This document shows, piece after piece, positions 15,501-22,909 of a stretch of 22,953 nt of DNA. The stretch is taken from contig USES01000016.1 in assembly GCA_900553785.1 (NCBI GenBank), positions 1-22,953 on the forward strand, read 5' to 3'. The translations under genes were made by a program, and so were the position numbers. Under the pieces are notes generated by a model. It was not told where the DNA came from, did no database searches, and worked only from the letters and a program-made list of their open reading frames with translations. This DNA is from an uncultured Clostridium sp. (GTDB taxonomy: Bacteria; Bacillota; Clostridia; TANB77; CAG-465). Position 1 is the stretch's first letter. Each line of letters opens with the position of its first letter.

Positions 15501-15996
15501 CCATATGTTATCTGTGGGTTATGATATGTATGTATCTCTTCTAGAAAAAGCAGTTGAGGCAGAAAAAGATGCTTTAGAGGGAATAAAAGAAGACGAAAAG
15601 ATTGTTTCAGATTTATCTGACGTTAAGATTAATGTAGACGTTTCTGCAAATATTCCTAATGAATATATTAAAGATAATGTAATAAAAATGGAAATGTATC
15701 AAAAACTATCAAATGCAAAAGATGACGAAGCACTTCAAGATGTAATAGACGAACTAATTGATAGATTTGGACAAATGCCTAAAGATACAGAAAACTTAAT
15801 TGATATAATTAAAATAAGAAATATGTGTAGAAAATTAGGAATTAGTGAGATTAAGACGCAAGGTGAGTTTTTAATATTTGTTTCTAAATATGTGAAAAAT
15901 ACCGTTAAATACAGATTGACAAACAATTCTAAACGTGATATATTGTCTTACATAGAAGTTGCCCTAACAAACTTTCAAAAAACGTTAGGAATATAA
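12553..15996 (+). CDS. mfd: transcription-repair coupling factor
   Basis: Mfd displaces RNA polymerase stalled at DNA lesions and recruits UvrA for nucleotide excision repair. The start is ATG 12553, with AGGAGG at 12543-12548; the upstream in-frame ATGs at 12535/12538 lie before that site. The protein is 1147 residues, the usual length. It shows UvrB-like N-terminal domains (FPAREITYYTYDTQSREIENAR; GPGQFSVRGGIIDVFSC), the RNA-polymerase-interacting CarD-like domain at ~494-560 (VGDYVVHVDHGIGKYLGIEQ), and a RecG-like motor with Walker A GDVGYGKTE (Lys652), DEEHRFG and QIRGRVGRS. The C-terminal TRCF domain is at ~1020-1135. It follows the DUF2344 gene by 14 bases and precedes the parvulin gene by 23. 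All motor motifs look intact. Confidence 0.97.
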   Translation: MSNPLIKEMIKYTKYNELLEDIKLKKNNLSIIGVTDAAVPHLIYSLYNYSGILPLVVCPNASMAKKIIQDFKYYSNIDIVYFPAREITYYTYDTQSREIENARVHVINKLINKEDCIIVTTVEALMQKMLPKENYTGLNVVLTQGKIESLEHIIDICSKMGYSRVELVEGPGQFSVRGGIIDVFSCDLPDPVRIEFFGEQIDSIRTFDVETQRSKAVLDNFELSFSTEFILPQKDISRCIDELENLISTKNLNSSLSDNINSDIERIKQGEVSVVINKYFDILVPNSSTLIDFLGDRYNVYFNEITRIISRSEAIEFENEETLRLMTEKNEIYPQIAFKYYSFNEIEQRYTSLPLIYMERINQGRVLHAKRKEYSFSCREVNFFRGAVDIFKSDIKRYVEEEKSVVLIFPTLARVESIKNLLLDSDIKVKYIQDITMIDELEKSRVYITTGIISSGFSYDDFNFIVISEPVSGTKQKQRSSKDFLGSALNSYEDLNVGDYVVHVDHGIGKYLGIEQVDINGTIKDYIKLEYQDSGVLYIPVTSLYSIKKYACEDGFVPKLNRLGGKAWKETKEKVGKHVQNIAKELVKLYAKRKMAKGFQFSPDTPWQQEFEQDVEFELTEDQKRCIVELKSDMESPKPMDRLLCGDVGYGKTEVAIRGAFKAVMDSKQVAYLVPTTVLSLQQYNVFKSRMEPYGINVEMLSRFRTKSEQEKILQDLENGKIDVIVGTHRLLSKDVKFKDLGFLIIDEEHRFGVKHKEEIKKYRSEVDVLSMTATPIPRTLHMSMIGIRDISVILEPPKERLPVHTYVLEYSDNVIREGIEKELDREGQVFYLSNRVDNIDAVASKVRALAPNARVDTAHGQMTPQAIEDVMLRFMNHETDILVCTTILESGIDIPNANTIIVENADKLGLAQLYQIRGRVGRSNRLSYAYVTYQRGKALSDEADKRLKAIKDFTEFGSGFKIALRDLEIRGAGNLLGSEQSGHMLSVGYDMYVSLLEKAVEAEKDALEGIKEDEKIVSDLSDVKINVDVSANIPNEYIKDNVIKMEMYQKLSNAKDDEALQDVIDELIDRFGQMPKDTENLIDIIKIRNMCRKLGISEIKTQGEFLIFVSKYVKNTVKYRLTNNSKRDILSYIEVALTNFQKTLGI

Positions 15997-16019
15997 GAGG
16001 AAGAAAGGAAGAAAAATTA

Positions 16020-17084
16020 ATGAGTGAACAGAGTATGTACGATAAGATTAAACCAGAAAGTAGTCCAGTAAAGGTAAAAAAGATTAAGGGTAGCAAAGAT
16101 AACTTAATAATTATTATAGTTGCTGCAGTTATAATTTTAGCTGTTGCTGCGATTATGTGTTATTACTTTATATTTAGGGATAAAGAAGTAATTGCAACTT
16201 TTGATGGCGGTGAAGTTACAAGAGGTGAGTATGAACTTTATTATAGAACTTTTGCACCAATGTTAGTTTATTATAATTATAGTTCAGATGTTGTAGCTAA
16301 ATATATTGCTGAAAAGATAATTTTGGACAAAATTATAATTGCAGAAGCAAAGGCTGAAGGTATTGAACTTACAGACAAAATGAAAGAAGAAACAGATACG
16401 TTGCTTAAAGAGGAATCTACAATAAGCGAGTTTGCAGCAAGAGGTATAGATATTAACGAAATTAGACAAGTTTTCTATAACGATAGTGTAATTTCTGAAT
16501 ATTTAAAGAAGAAACAAGGAGAAACTACTGTTGAGAGTATGAAAGAATATTTGACTAAAGAGGAAGGCGAAGATGCTGATTTTAACATTTACAAAACAAG
16601 ACACATATTATTTAAGGTAGCATCTACTGCTACAGATGAGGAAAAAGCTGCAGCAAAGAAGGAAGCAGAAGAAGTATTGGCAAGAATCAAAAAAGGAGAA
16701 GATTTTGCTACACTTGCAGATGAGTATTCAGATGATACTGCAACTCAAACATATAATAAAGGAATATTTGAAGTTAGCGATCCAGCAGCAGTAGATGAAG
16801 CATATTATAAAGCAGTAAAATCATTAAAAGCAGGCCAGTATACAACATCACTAATTGAATCAGATAACTTTGGTTATTTCATAATCAAATTAGATTCTAT
16901 TGAAGAAAATGGCAGACTTACTGATGAAACACAAGTAGGTTACTACGTAGATAGTATTCTTTATGCAAAACAGGATGCTGCAAATTGTAAATATAAAGAT
17001 GATAGAATAAAATCACTTGCTACATCAATTGGAACAGAGCTTGGTCTTATAACTAGCAAGAATACATCAACTGCTACAGAATAG
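16020..17084 (+). CDS. membrane-anchored parvulin peptidyl-prolyl isomerase (PrsA/SurA-like)
   Basis: This 354-residue protein has a short charged cytosolic N-terminus and one membrane helix at ~30-50 (LIIIIVAAVIILAVAAIMCYYFIF). Next comes a SurA-type N-terminal chaperone region (~55-185), opening VIATFDGGEVTRGEYELYYR. A parvulin domain follows at ~192-293: TRHILFK, a Lys/Glu-rich helix AAAKKEAEEVLARIKKGEDFATLADEYS, and GYFIIKLDSI. It should fold exported proteins outside the membrane. The Cys after the helix is not in a good lipobox (AIMC), so I infer a transmembrane anchor rather than a lipoprotein. It lies between mfd and the rRNA methyltransferase with short gaps, which suggests an operon. 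The gene symbol is left open because prsA normally denotes the lipoprotein form. Confidence 0.88.
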   Translation: MSEQSMYDKIKPESSPVKVKKIKGSKDNLIIIIVAAVIILAVAAIMCYYFIFRDKEVIATFDGGEVTRGEYELYYRTFAPMLVYYNYSSDVVAKYIAEKIILDKIIIAEAKAEGIELTDKMKEETDTLLKEESTISEFAARGIDINEIRQVFYNDSVISEYLKKKQGETTVESMKEYLTKEEGEDADFNIYKTRHILFKVASTATDEEKAAAKKEAEEVLARIKKGEDFATLADEYSDDTATQTYNKGIFEVSDPAAVDEAYYKAVKSLKAGQYTTSLIESDNFGYFIIKLDSIEENGRLTDETQVGYYVDSILYAKQDAANCKYKDDRIKSLATSIGTELGLITSKNTSTATE

Positions 17085-17091
17085 GTGAAAT

Positions 17092-17910
17092 ATGATAAAT
17101 AGTAAATCCAACGAACAAATAAAATTTATTGCAAGTTTAAAGAGTAAAAAGTATAGAGAAAAATATTCTAAGTACATAATAGAGGGAGTAAAGTTAGTTG
17201 GGGAGATGATGGACTTGGAAGGGGTAGCCCCTTCTGAGTCTATTGTGTATTCCAAGGACTTACTAGAAACTGTGGCTGGTGGAAAGAATTTGTTAGAGAA
17301 AATTAAAGAAGAAAAGGTACCAGCTTTAGAAGTATCTAGTGAAGTATTTAAATATGTTTCAGATACTGAAACACCTCAAGGAGCTCTTATAGTAAAGAAC
17401 ATAAAACACCTATCTACTGAAGAAAAAATGGCTAAAATTTCTAATATCATTAAAAATAACGGAAAGTTTCTAGTTTTAGATAAAGTGCAGGATGCCGGAA
17501 ACTTAGGAACTATTATACGTTCTGCCGTGACTTTTGGTATAGATTCTGTTTTGTGTATAAAAGGAACTACAGATATATATAGTCCCAAAGTTGTTCGTAG
17601 TACAATGGGTGCAATTGAAAAAACGAATGTGTTTTATGTTGATGAAATAGAATTTAAAAACATAACTGAACTGTTAATAGATAGCAATTACAATATAGTT
17701 GGAACAGATCTTTCAGCTAAAAAGTATTTAGCCGAACTTGATAAAAAACGTAACATTGTGTTTATTATGGGTAACGAGGCTAATGGAATTTCTGACTATG
17801 CAAAAAACTTATGTACAGATTTAATTAAAATACCAATTAGTAACACGCAGGAGTCTTTAAATGTAGCTGTAGCTACAGGGATATGTTTATATTTTGATTA
17901 TGATAAGTGA
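17092..17910 (+). CDS. TrmH/SpoU family RNA 2'-O-methyltransferase
   Basis: This 272-residue protein of the SPOUT superfamily has an N-terminal L30e-like substrate-binding domain (NSKSNEQIKFIASLKSKKYREKYSKYIIEGVKLV). The SPOUT catalytic domain follows, with motif 1 DKVQDAGNLGTIIRSA at ~129-144, motif 2 FIMGNEANGIS at ~224, and motif 3 IPISNTQESLNVAVA at ~249-263, which form the knot that binds S-adenosylmethionine. Relatives methylate ribose 2'-OH groups in 23S rRNA (RlmB-like) or tRNA; the exact target cannot be told. The ribosome binding site AGGTGAAAT overlaps the end of the parvulin gene, and only 7 bases separate them, so it is the last gene of the mfd operon. Confidence 0.9.
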   Translation: MINSKSNEQIKFIASLKSKKYREKYSKYIIEGVKLVGEMMDLEGVAPSESIVYSKDLLETVAGGKNLLEKIKEEKVPALEVSSEVFKYVSDTETPQGALIVKNIKHLSTEEKMAKISNIIKNNGKFLVLDKVQDAGNLGTIIRSAVTFGIDSVLCIKGTTDIYSPKVVRSTMGAIEKTNVFYVDEIEFKNITELLIDSNYNIVGTDLSAKKYLAELDKKRNIVFIMGNEANGISDYAKNLCTDLIKIPISNTQESLNVAVATGICLYFDYDK

Positions 17911-17931
17911 TTTTATGTCAATTTCGTGTGC

Positions 17932-17959
17932 TTGACATTTGACGAAATAATGGTATAAT
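17932..17959 (+). promoter_or_regulatory. sigma-A promoter of the sugar-nucleotide dehydrogenase gene
   Basis: Consensus TTGACA (17932-17937) and consensus TATAAT (17954-17959) are separated by 16 bases, 58 bases before the ATG at 18018. Both hexamers are perfect, so strong constitutive expression is likely. Confidence 0.85.
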
Positions 17960-18017
17960 TAAACATGGAAGTCTTTATCAATAACAAAATAATTATTTAA
18001 TGTTAGGAGGAGCTAAA

Positions 18018-19202
18018 ATGAAAATAGCAGTAGCTGGTACGGGATATGTAGGACTTTCTATGGCGATTCTTTTGGCACAACACAATGAAGTTAAGGCTGT
18101 AGACATTGTTCCAGAGAAGGTAAAGATGATAAATGAGCATAAGTCTCCTATTGTAGACAAGGAGATAGAGGAGTATTTGGCAACAAAAAAACTCAATCTT
18201 GTTGCTACAACAGATGGAAACGAGGCTTACAAAGATGCAGATATTGTTGTAATATCTACACCGACAAACTACGATGAAACCAAAAATTATTTTGACACTT
18301 CATCTGTAGAAAGTGTAATCGAGCAGGTAATTGCAGTTAATCCGGAGGCAGTTATGATTGTAAAATCTACTGTGCCTGTTGGTTTCACGGAACAAATGAG
18401 GATGGAATACAGTTGTGACAACATTTTGTTTAGCCCTGAGTTTTTACGTGAGGGAAAGGCCTTGTATGACAACTTGTATCCTAGCCGCATTATCGTGGGT
18501 GTTCCTGTGAAAAATGCACGTTTGCTTAGGGTTGCAGAAAAATTTGCAATGCTTTTAAAAGAGGGAGCTATAAAGAAAGACATTGAAGTTCGATTTATGG
18601 ATCCTACAGAAGCGGAAGCTGTAAAGCTGTTTGCAAATACTTATTTGGCTCTTAGAGTTTCATACTTTAACGAACTGGATACGTATGCTCAGATGAGAGG
18701 TCTTGATACTCGTTCAATTATTGAGGGAGTGTGCTTAGATCCTAGAATCGGTACCCACTATAATAATCCATCTTTCGGATATGGCGGTTATTGTTTGCCA
18801 AAGGATACAAAGCAGTTGCTTGCAAACTATAGCGATGTACCCCAAAATATAATATCTGCTATTGTTGCAGCTAATGGAACAAGAAAAGACTTTATTGCGG
18901 ATCAAATTATTGCCAAAAAGCCTAAGACGGTTGGTGTTTATCGCTTAACCATGAAAACTGGTAGCGACAATTTCCGTCAAAGCTCTATTCAGGGTGTGAT
19001 GAAACGCATTAAAGCAAAAGGAATTGAGGTAGTAATTTACGAACCTACAATGAAAGAGGATAGCTTCTTCAATAGTAGAGTTGTAAAAAGCCTTGAAGAA
19101 TTCAAAGCTATTAGTGATGTCATTATTGCTAATAGATACAATGACGATATAAAGGATGTATTAGACAAAGTCTACACACGTGATCTTTATTTTCGTGATT
19201 AA
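18018..19202 (+). CDS. ugd: UDP-glucose/GDP-mannose 6-dehydrogenase family protein (UDP-glucose 6-dehydrogenase likely)
   Basis: The start is ATG 18018, preceded by AGGAGGAGC; the ATG at 18000 is upstream of that site. The 394-residue enzyme should oxidise UDP-glucose to UDP-glucuronate with two NAD+, supplying surface polysaccharide. The NAD-binding loop is GTGYVG at 7-12, and Asp in VKAVDI follows the second strand. VISTPTNYD, VKSTVPVGFT, FSPEFLREGKALYDNLYPSRIIVG and the catalytic Cys259 in GYGGYCLPKDTK are all present. A perfect promoter precedes it and a perfect terminator follows, so it is a one-gene unit with no other polysaccharide gene nearby. GC content and use of C/G-ending codons (CGC, CTG, GTG) are visibly higher than in the flanking genes, which suggests horizontal acquisition. 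Confidence 0.92.
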   Translation: MKIAVAGTGYVGLSMAILLAQHNEVKAVDIVPEKVKMINEHKSPIVDKEIEEYLATKKLNLVATTDGNEAYKDADIVVISTPTNYDETKNYFDTSSVESVIEQVIAVNPEAVMIVKSTVPVGFTEQMRMEYSCDNILFSPEFLREGKALYDNLYPSRIIVGVPVKNARLLRVAEKFAMLLKEGAIKKDIEVRFMDPTEAEAVKLFANTYLALRVSYFNELDTYAQMRGLDTRSIIEGVCLDPRIGTHYNNPSFGYGGYCLPKDTKQLLANYSDVPQNIISAIVAANGTRKDFIADQIIAKKPKTVGVYRLTMKTGSDNFRQSSIQGVMKRIKAKGIEVVIYEPTMKEDSFFNSRVVKSLEEFKAISDVIIANRYNDDIKDVLDKVYTRDLYFRD

Positions 19203-19206
19203 CTTT

Positions 19207-19238
19207 AAGATACCGGGAGTTTAAACTCCCGGTATCTT
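19207..19238 (+). terminator. strong intrinsic terminator of ugd
   Basis: A perfect 32-base palindrome with arms AAGATACCGGGAGTTT and AAACTCCCGGTATCTT has a GC-rich core and ends in TTTT, 4 bases after the ugd stop codon. Confidence 0.92.
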
Positions 19239-19292
19239 TTATTGCATTTACAAAGTTTTTAGTGTATATTTTGTGTATTGGGGTGAAAAGTT

Positions 19293-19622
19293 GTGTGTTA
19301 CTATGTTTATATGATAAGGTGCAGGGACAATACATTATATACAGGTATAACTACAGATTTACAAAGAAGATTTAATGAACATAGAAAGAAAACAGAAAAA
19401 TGTGCAAAATACACATACTTTCATGATGCTATTTCTATGGAATGTGCATGGAAATGTGAAAATAGAAGTTTGGCTTCAAAACTTGAATATATGATAAAAA
19501 AATTAGATAAAAGTAAGAAAGAAGCAATTATTAAAGATAAAGTTAAACTGTCTTCGGTTTTTATTTCTATTGAAGATGAGGATTATATAAAAGTTGATAT
19601 GAAAGATTGCAGCTTATATTAG
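19293..19622 (+). CDS. GIY-YIG domain protein (YhbQ/YazA-like)
   Basis: This 109-residue protein consists of a single GIY-YIG nuclease-fold domain: YYVYMIRCRDNTLYTGIT holds the two Tyr/Gly motifs, followed by QRRFNEH (Arg and His) and SKLEYMIKKL with the metal-binding Glu65. Its size fits the stand-alone YhbQ/YazA family, whose cellular role (possibly DNA or RNA processing) is unclear; it is not UvrC. The start is GTG 19293 with GGGGTG at 19280-19285 as the ribosome binding site; the next in-frame ATG (19311) would remove the first motif. No promoter of its own is clear, and the ugd terminator precedes it. Confidence 0.88.
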   Translation: MCYYVYMIRCRDNTLYTGITTDLQRRFNEHRKKTEKCAKYTYFHDAISMECAWKCENRSLASKLEYMIKKLDKSKKEAIIKDKVKLSSVFISIEDEDYIKVDMKDCSLY

Positions 19623-19628
19623 TAAAAC

Positions 19629-19657
19629 TTGACATAATATTAAAAGTGATATATAAT
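19629..19657 (+). promoter_or_regulatory. consensus sigma-A promoter
   Basis: TTGACA (19629-19634) and TATAAT (19652-19657) are perfect consensus hexamers with the ideal 17-base spacer, about 50 bases before the ATG at 19708. The -35 begins 7 bases after the GIY-YIG stop codon. Confidence 0.88.
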
Positions 19658-19707
19658 ATATGAACGCGAGTGTCATAAATTCTATTTGATTAAAGGAGAA
19701 TAATGTT

Positions 19708-20061
19708 ATGTCAGAAATAATTGTTCGAGTAAACAAAGGTAATGCCTGCCAGGAGATAATCGATTATGTTTTAGCTAAGATGGATGAGCTTGAGATTCAT
19801 CTTTCAATTTCGGTAGTTAAGCGGTTAAGAGAGGATTCTTATTATTTTCGTGTAAGTCCTTCTGGGGAATATATGGAGTTTAGCTTCATTCCACGTTACA
19901 AAAGAGATGCAACACTTTGGGTAGAAAAACAATATATTCCAAATTTTCAGTGTGAAGCATACAAAATTAAAACCTGCAGGATAGTTTCGAATTATAGAAG
20001 AGAGACTATTTACAAATTAAAAAATAACGAAAATAAAGCTATAATAGTTTTCAAAGAATAA
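19708..20061 (+). CDS. conserved-looking hypothetical protein, 117 residues
   Basis: I do not recognise this protein. It has no signal peptide or membrane helix and is predicted to be a soluble alpha/beta protein: an N-terminal strand (EIIVRVN), a helix (ACQEIIDYVLAKMDEL), then mainly beta segments (YYFRVSPSGEYMEFSFIPRY, TLWVEKQYIP, CRIVSNYRRETIYKL, KAIIVFKE). It has three Cys residues and is slightly basic. A good ribosome binding site (AAAGGAG) and a perfect promoter precede it, and a terminator follows, so it is a real, independently and probably strongly expressed gene. Codon use looks native with a slightly higher GC in the first half. Context gives no functional clue. Confidence 0.75.
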   Translation: MSEIIVRVNKGNACQEIIDYVLAKMDELEIHLSISVVKRLREDSYYFRVSPSGEYMEFSFIPRYKRDATLWVEKQYIPNFQCEAYKIKTCRIVSNYRRETIYKLKNNENKAIIVFKE

Positions 20062-20071
20062 ATAAAATCTT

Positions 20072-20103
20072 AAAACAGTGGACCTAATTTGGTTCACTGT
20101 TTT
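20072..20103. terminator. bidirectional terminator overlapping the uvrB 3' end
   Basis: Arms AAAACAGTGGACC (20072-20084) and GGTTCACTGTTTT (20091-20103) form a 13-bp stem with one wobble and a six-base loop, followed by T. It serves the plus-strand 117-residue gene (stop at 20061) and, on the other strand, uvrB. The last codons of uvrB and its stop (20084-20086) lie inside the hairpin. Confidence 0.82.
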
Positions 20104-22039
20104 TTAAATCATTTATTAAATCACGAATGACAGCTGCTTTTTCAAATTCATATTTGTGAGCATAGTCAAACATTTCTTTAGTAAGACGTTCTATTGTCTC
20201 TTCTGTAGATTCTCCTTTTGTTAATTCAGGAGTATCACTATCTGTAAATACAGCTTTAACGCTATCTCTAATATCCTTTTTGATACTTTGAGGTGTAATA
20301 CCATGTTCTTTGTTATATTCCATTTGAATTTTACGTCTCCTGTTAGTTTCACGTATAGCTTTTTCCATAGATTCCGTTAGTTCATCAGCATACATTATTA
20401 CTGTACCTTGTGCATTTCTTGCAGCACGTCCTATTGTTTGTATAAGTGAACGTTCACTTCTTAAAAAGCCTTCTTTATCTGCATCTAGTATTGCAACTAA
20501 AGATACTTCTGGTATATCTAGCCCTTCTCTTAAAAGATTTATTCCAACTAAAACGTCAAATTTTCCAAGTCTTAAGTCTCTAATAATTTCTAGTCTATCA
20601 AGTGCTTCTATATCTGAATGCATATAACGTACTTTAATATCTTGCCCCTCCAAATAAGATGTTAATTCTTCAGACATCTTTTTTGTAAGAGTTGTAACTA
20701 ACACTCTTTCACCAATACTAGTACGTTTTTTTATTTCAGATATTAAATCGTCTATTTGACCAGTTGTTTCCCTTACTTCAATTTTTGGATCAAGAAGACC
20801 AGTAGGACGTATTATTTGTTCAACTATTTGACTTGAGTGTTCCAATTCATAGTTGCCAGGAGTAGCACTTACAAATATTTTTTGTTTTGTTTTTTCTTCC
20901 CATTCCTTAAACATCAAAGGGCGGTTATCTCTAGCAGAAGGTAGCCTAAAGCCGTGTTCAATAAGAGAATCTTTTCTTGCCTTATCTCCATTGTACATAC
21001 CACCAATTTGAGGTATTGTTACGTGAGATTCGTCTATTACTGTTAAGAAATCATCTCCTAGGAAATCGAATAAAGAATAGGGAGTAGAGCCACGTTCTCT
21101 ATCTGACATATATACGGAATAGTTTTCTATTCCTTGGCAAAAGCCAGTTTCTTCAAGCATTTCAATATCAAAATTAACACGTTGTTCTAGTCTGTATGCT
21201 TCAACTATTTTTTGCTCTGAACGCAATTCTTTTAGCCTTTCTTCAAGCTCTGCTTTAATTTTAGATATAGCATTTTGAACTTTATCTTTGGATATTACGT
21301 AATGAGATTTTGGATATATAAGTTCATGGTCTATACGCGCTATGGTTTTACCGCTTATTGGCTCAATAAATAAAAGACGTTCAATTTCATTTCCAAAGAA
21401 CTCAATACGCAAAGCATGTTCTGAAGAACCTACTTCGTATACATCTATAACATCACCTTTTACTCTAAAAGTTCCACGTTCAAAGTCTACATCATTTCGT
21501 GTATACTGCATTTCAATAAGTTTTTCTATTACTTCTTCACGACTTTTTTGCATTCCTGGTCTAATTGATAGAGTATGAGTACTGTATTCTTCAGGAGAGC
21601 CTAAAGAATATATTGCAGAAACAGAGGCTACAATAATTACATCTTTTCTCTCAAATATAGCTGCAGTGGCACTGTGACGCATTCTATCTATTTCGTCATT
21701 TATACTGCTGTCTTTTTCTATATATGTGTCTGTTGAAGCAATATATGCTTCTGGTTGGTAATAGTCGTAATAAGATATAAAGTACTCTACGGCGTTATCT
21801 GGAAACAACTCTTTAAATTCACTGTATAATTGACCTGCTAATGTTTTATTATGTGCCATAATAATTGTAGGGCGACCGACTTCTTGAATTACATTTGCTA
21901 TTGTAAAAGTCTTACCAGAACCTGTTACACCAAGTAGTGTTTGAGCTTCATCTTTGTTTTTAATTCCTTGTACTAGTTTTTTGATTGCTTCTGGTTGGTC
22001 ACCAGTTGGTTTATATTTTGATTGTAAATTAAATAACAT
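20084..22039 (-). CDS. uvrB: excinuclease ABC subunit B
   Basis: UvrB is the damage-verifying helicase-like subunit of nucleotide excision repair, loaded by UvrA and then joined by UvrC. The 651-residue protein is full length: Walker A GVTGSGKT at 37-44 (Lys43), the Tyr-rich beta-hairpin YYDYYQPEAYIASTDTYIEKD starting at residue 90 that clamps DNA, TVIDESHVTIPQ, the helicase motifs INLLREGLDIPEVSLVAILDADKEGFLRS and QTIGRAARN, and a C-terminal UVR motif (~613-646) for UvrC contact. A GGGG-type ribosome binding site (AAGGGGAACTAAT) precedes ATG 22039. It has its own promoter with a probable LexA box. uvrA does not follow it, unlike the common uvrB-uvrA order; the 3' end abuts a terminator. Confidence 0.98.
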   Translation of the reverse strand: MLFNLQSKYKPTGDQPEAIKKLVQGIKNKDEAQTLLGVTGSGKTFTIANVIQEVGRPTIIMAHNKTLAGQLYSEFKELFPDNAVEYFISYYDYYQPEAYIASTDTYIEKDSSINDEIDRMRHSATAAIFERKDVIIVASVSAIYSLGSPEEYSTHTLSIRPGMQKSREEVIEKLIEMQYTRNDVDFERGTFRVKGDVIDVYEVGSSEHALRIEFFGNEIERLLFIEPISGKTIARIDHELIYPKSHYVISKDKVQNAISKIKAELEERLKELRSEQKIVEAYRLEQRVNFDIEMLEETGFCQGIENYSVYMSDRERGSTPYSLFDFLGDDFLTVIDESHVTIPQIGGMYNGDKARKDSLIEHGFRLPSARDNRPLMFKEWEEKTKQKIFVSATPGNYELEHSSQIVEQIIRPTGLLDPKIEVRETTGQIDDLISEIKKRTSIGERVLVTTLTKKMSEELTSYLEGQDIKVRYMHSDIEALDRLEIIRDLRLGKFDVLVGINLLREGLDIPEVSLVAILDADKEGFLRSERSLIQTIGRAARNAQGTVIMYADELTESMEKAIRETNRRRKIQMEYNKEHGITPQSIKKDIRDSVKAVFTDSDTPELTKGESTEETIERLTKEMFDYAHKYEFEKAAVIRDLINDLKNSEPN

Positions 22040-22063
22040 ATTAGTTCCCCTTAAAACACATAT

Positions 22064-22092
22064 ATTATACCAAACAAATGTTATTTTGCCAA
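22064..22092 (-). promoter_or_regulatory. uvrB promoter with probable LexA (DinR) box in the spacer
   Basis: On the minus strand TTGGCA (22092-22087) and TATAAT (22069-22064) are separated by 17 bases, 25 bases before the uvrB start. The spacer contains AAC-AAAT-GTT (22073-22082) within a 14-base stretch matching 11 of 14 positions of the Gram-positive LexA/DinR consensus CGAACRNRYGTTYG, with the core AAC-N4-GTT complete. A repressor bound there would block the promoter, as expected for an SOS-regulated uvrB. The box is from motif reading only. Confidence 0.65.
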
Positions 22093-22116
22093 GAAAAAAC
22101 TAAAGAGGAAATTAAA

Positions 22117-22145
22117 AAATGAGTACTGATAAATAGTACTCATTT
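22117..22145 (-). terminator. intrinsic terminator of the membrane-protein gene
   Basis: A perfect 11-bp stem with arms AAATGAGTACT (22117-22127) and AGTACTCATTT (22135-22145) has a seven-base loop. On the minus strand it is followed by a T-rich run (TTTTTTAATTT), so it ends the transcript of the gene at 22154-22804 before the uvrB promoter. Confidence 0.85.
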
Positions 22146-22153
22146 CTACATTG

Positions 22154-22804
22154 TTATTTTGCTATAAACTTTGAACCTATTAGTGAACCAACATACAACA
22201 GTATAACGGTTAAGAAAAACATTATTGAAAAGCAGAAGATACCTGCAAGTAATCCATTTATAAAAGACAATTTAGATGGCGTATCTTCACTTATATTTTC
22301 CGCATCATCTGAAAACATATCATCTTCTGAAATACTAATAATGTCATCAGTGGCATCAATATCGTCAGATTTGCTTCCTTTAACAAATATATTTTTGATA
22401 CTTTTATATAAATCAAAATTAACTAATTTTAATATAAAAGCTTGAATAATTAAAAACAATACTTCAGATGCAATTGCTGCTATTATTATGTATAGTATTT
22501 GTTTAAAGTCAGAAACGGAATTAAACAAATATTGAAGTGCCAATTCCAAAATGTCTATATTATTTTTTGTTAATACTATATATGATATAAATAACAATAT
22601 CATATTTGTTAATATTGAAAGAAATGTAGGCAATATCATAAAATAAAATGAATATTTCTTCTTTGCAAATATCCTAATTCCTGTCTGAAGTATTGAGCCT
22701 TTTAAAATTAACAAAACTAAAAAAACTATAAAAATACCAATACAAAACAATACGCCAAGGTTCATGCCAGCAAGGTTTTTAGCTATTCTAATCAAAAAGT
22801 CCAT
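22154..22804 (-). CDS. four-helix membrane protein with an acidic loop, function unknown
   Basis: I do not recognise this 216-residue protein. Hydrophobic helices lie at about 15-35, 52-78, 101-126 and 180-207, with short basic stretches (RIFAKKKYS, KSIKNIFVKGSK) on the probable cytosolic side. Between helices 3 and 4, residues ~146-176 form a strongly acidic, Ser/Asp/Glu-rich and probably disordered loop (DDIDATDDIISISEDDMF and onward). No enzymatic motif is visible. An AAGGAG ribosome binding site precedes the ATG, a plausible promoter lies upstream, and a terminator separates it from uvrB, so it is a single-gene unit. It could be a transporter-like accessory or a scaffold; the sequence does not decide. 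Confidence 0.75.
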   Translation of the reverse strand: MDFLIRIAKNLAGMNLGVLFCIGIFIVFLVLLILKGSILQTGIRIFAKKKYSFYFMILPTFLSILTNMILLFISYIVLTKNNIDILELALQYLFNSVSDFKQILYIIIAAIASEVLFLIIQAFILKLVNFDLYKSIKNIFVKGSKSDDIDATDDIISISEDDMFSDDAENISEDTPSKLSFINGLLAGIFCFSIMFFLTVILLYVGSLIGSKFIAK

Positions 22805-22840
22805 TTTAATATCTCCTTAATACGAATATAATTTTATTAT

Positions 22841-22869
22841 ATAGTATACAAAAAAACAATTATTTTCAA
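22841..22869 (-). promoter_or_regulatory. probable sigma-A promoter of the membrane-protein gene
   Basis: On the minus strand TTGAAA (22869-22864) and TACTAT (22846-22841) are 17 bases apart, about 37 bases before the ATG at 22804. A TATAAT at 22833-22838 is also present but would be too far from this -35. Confidence 0.5.
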
Positions 22870-22909
22870 CATTTTTTGTGATAATTTTCACATATTTAAT
22901 AATAAAATT

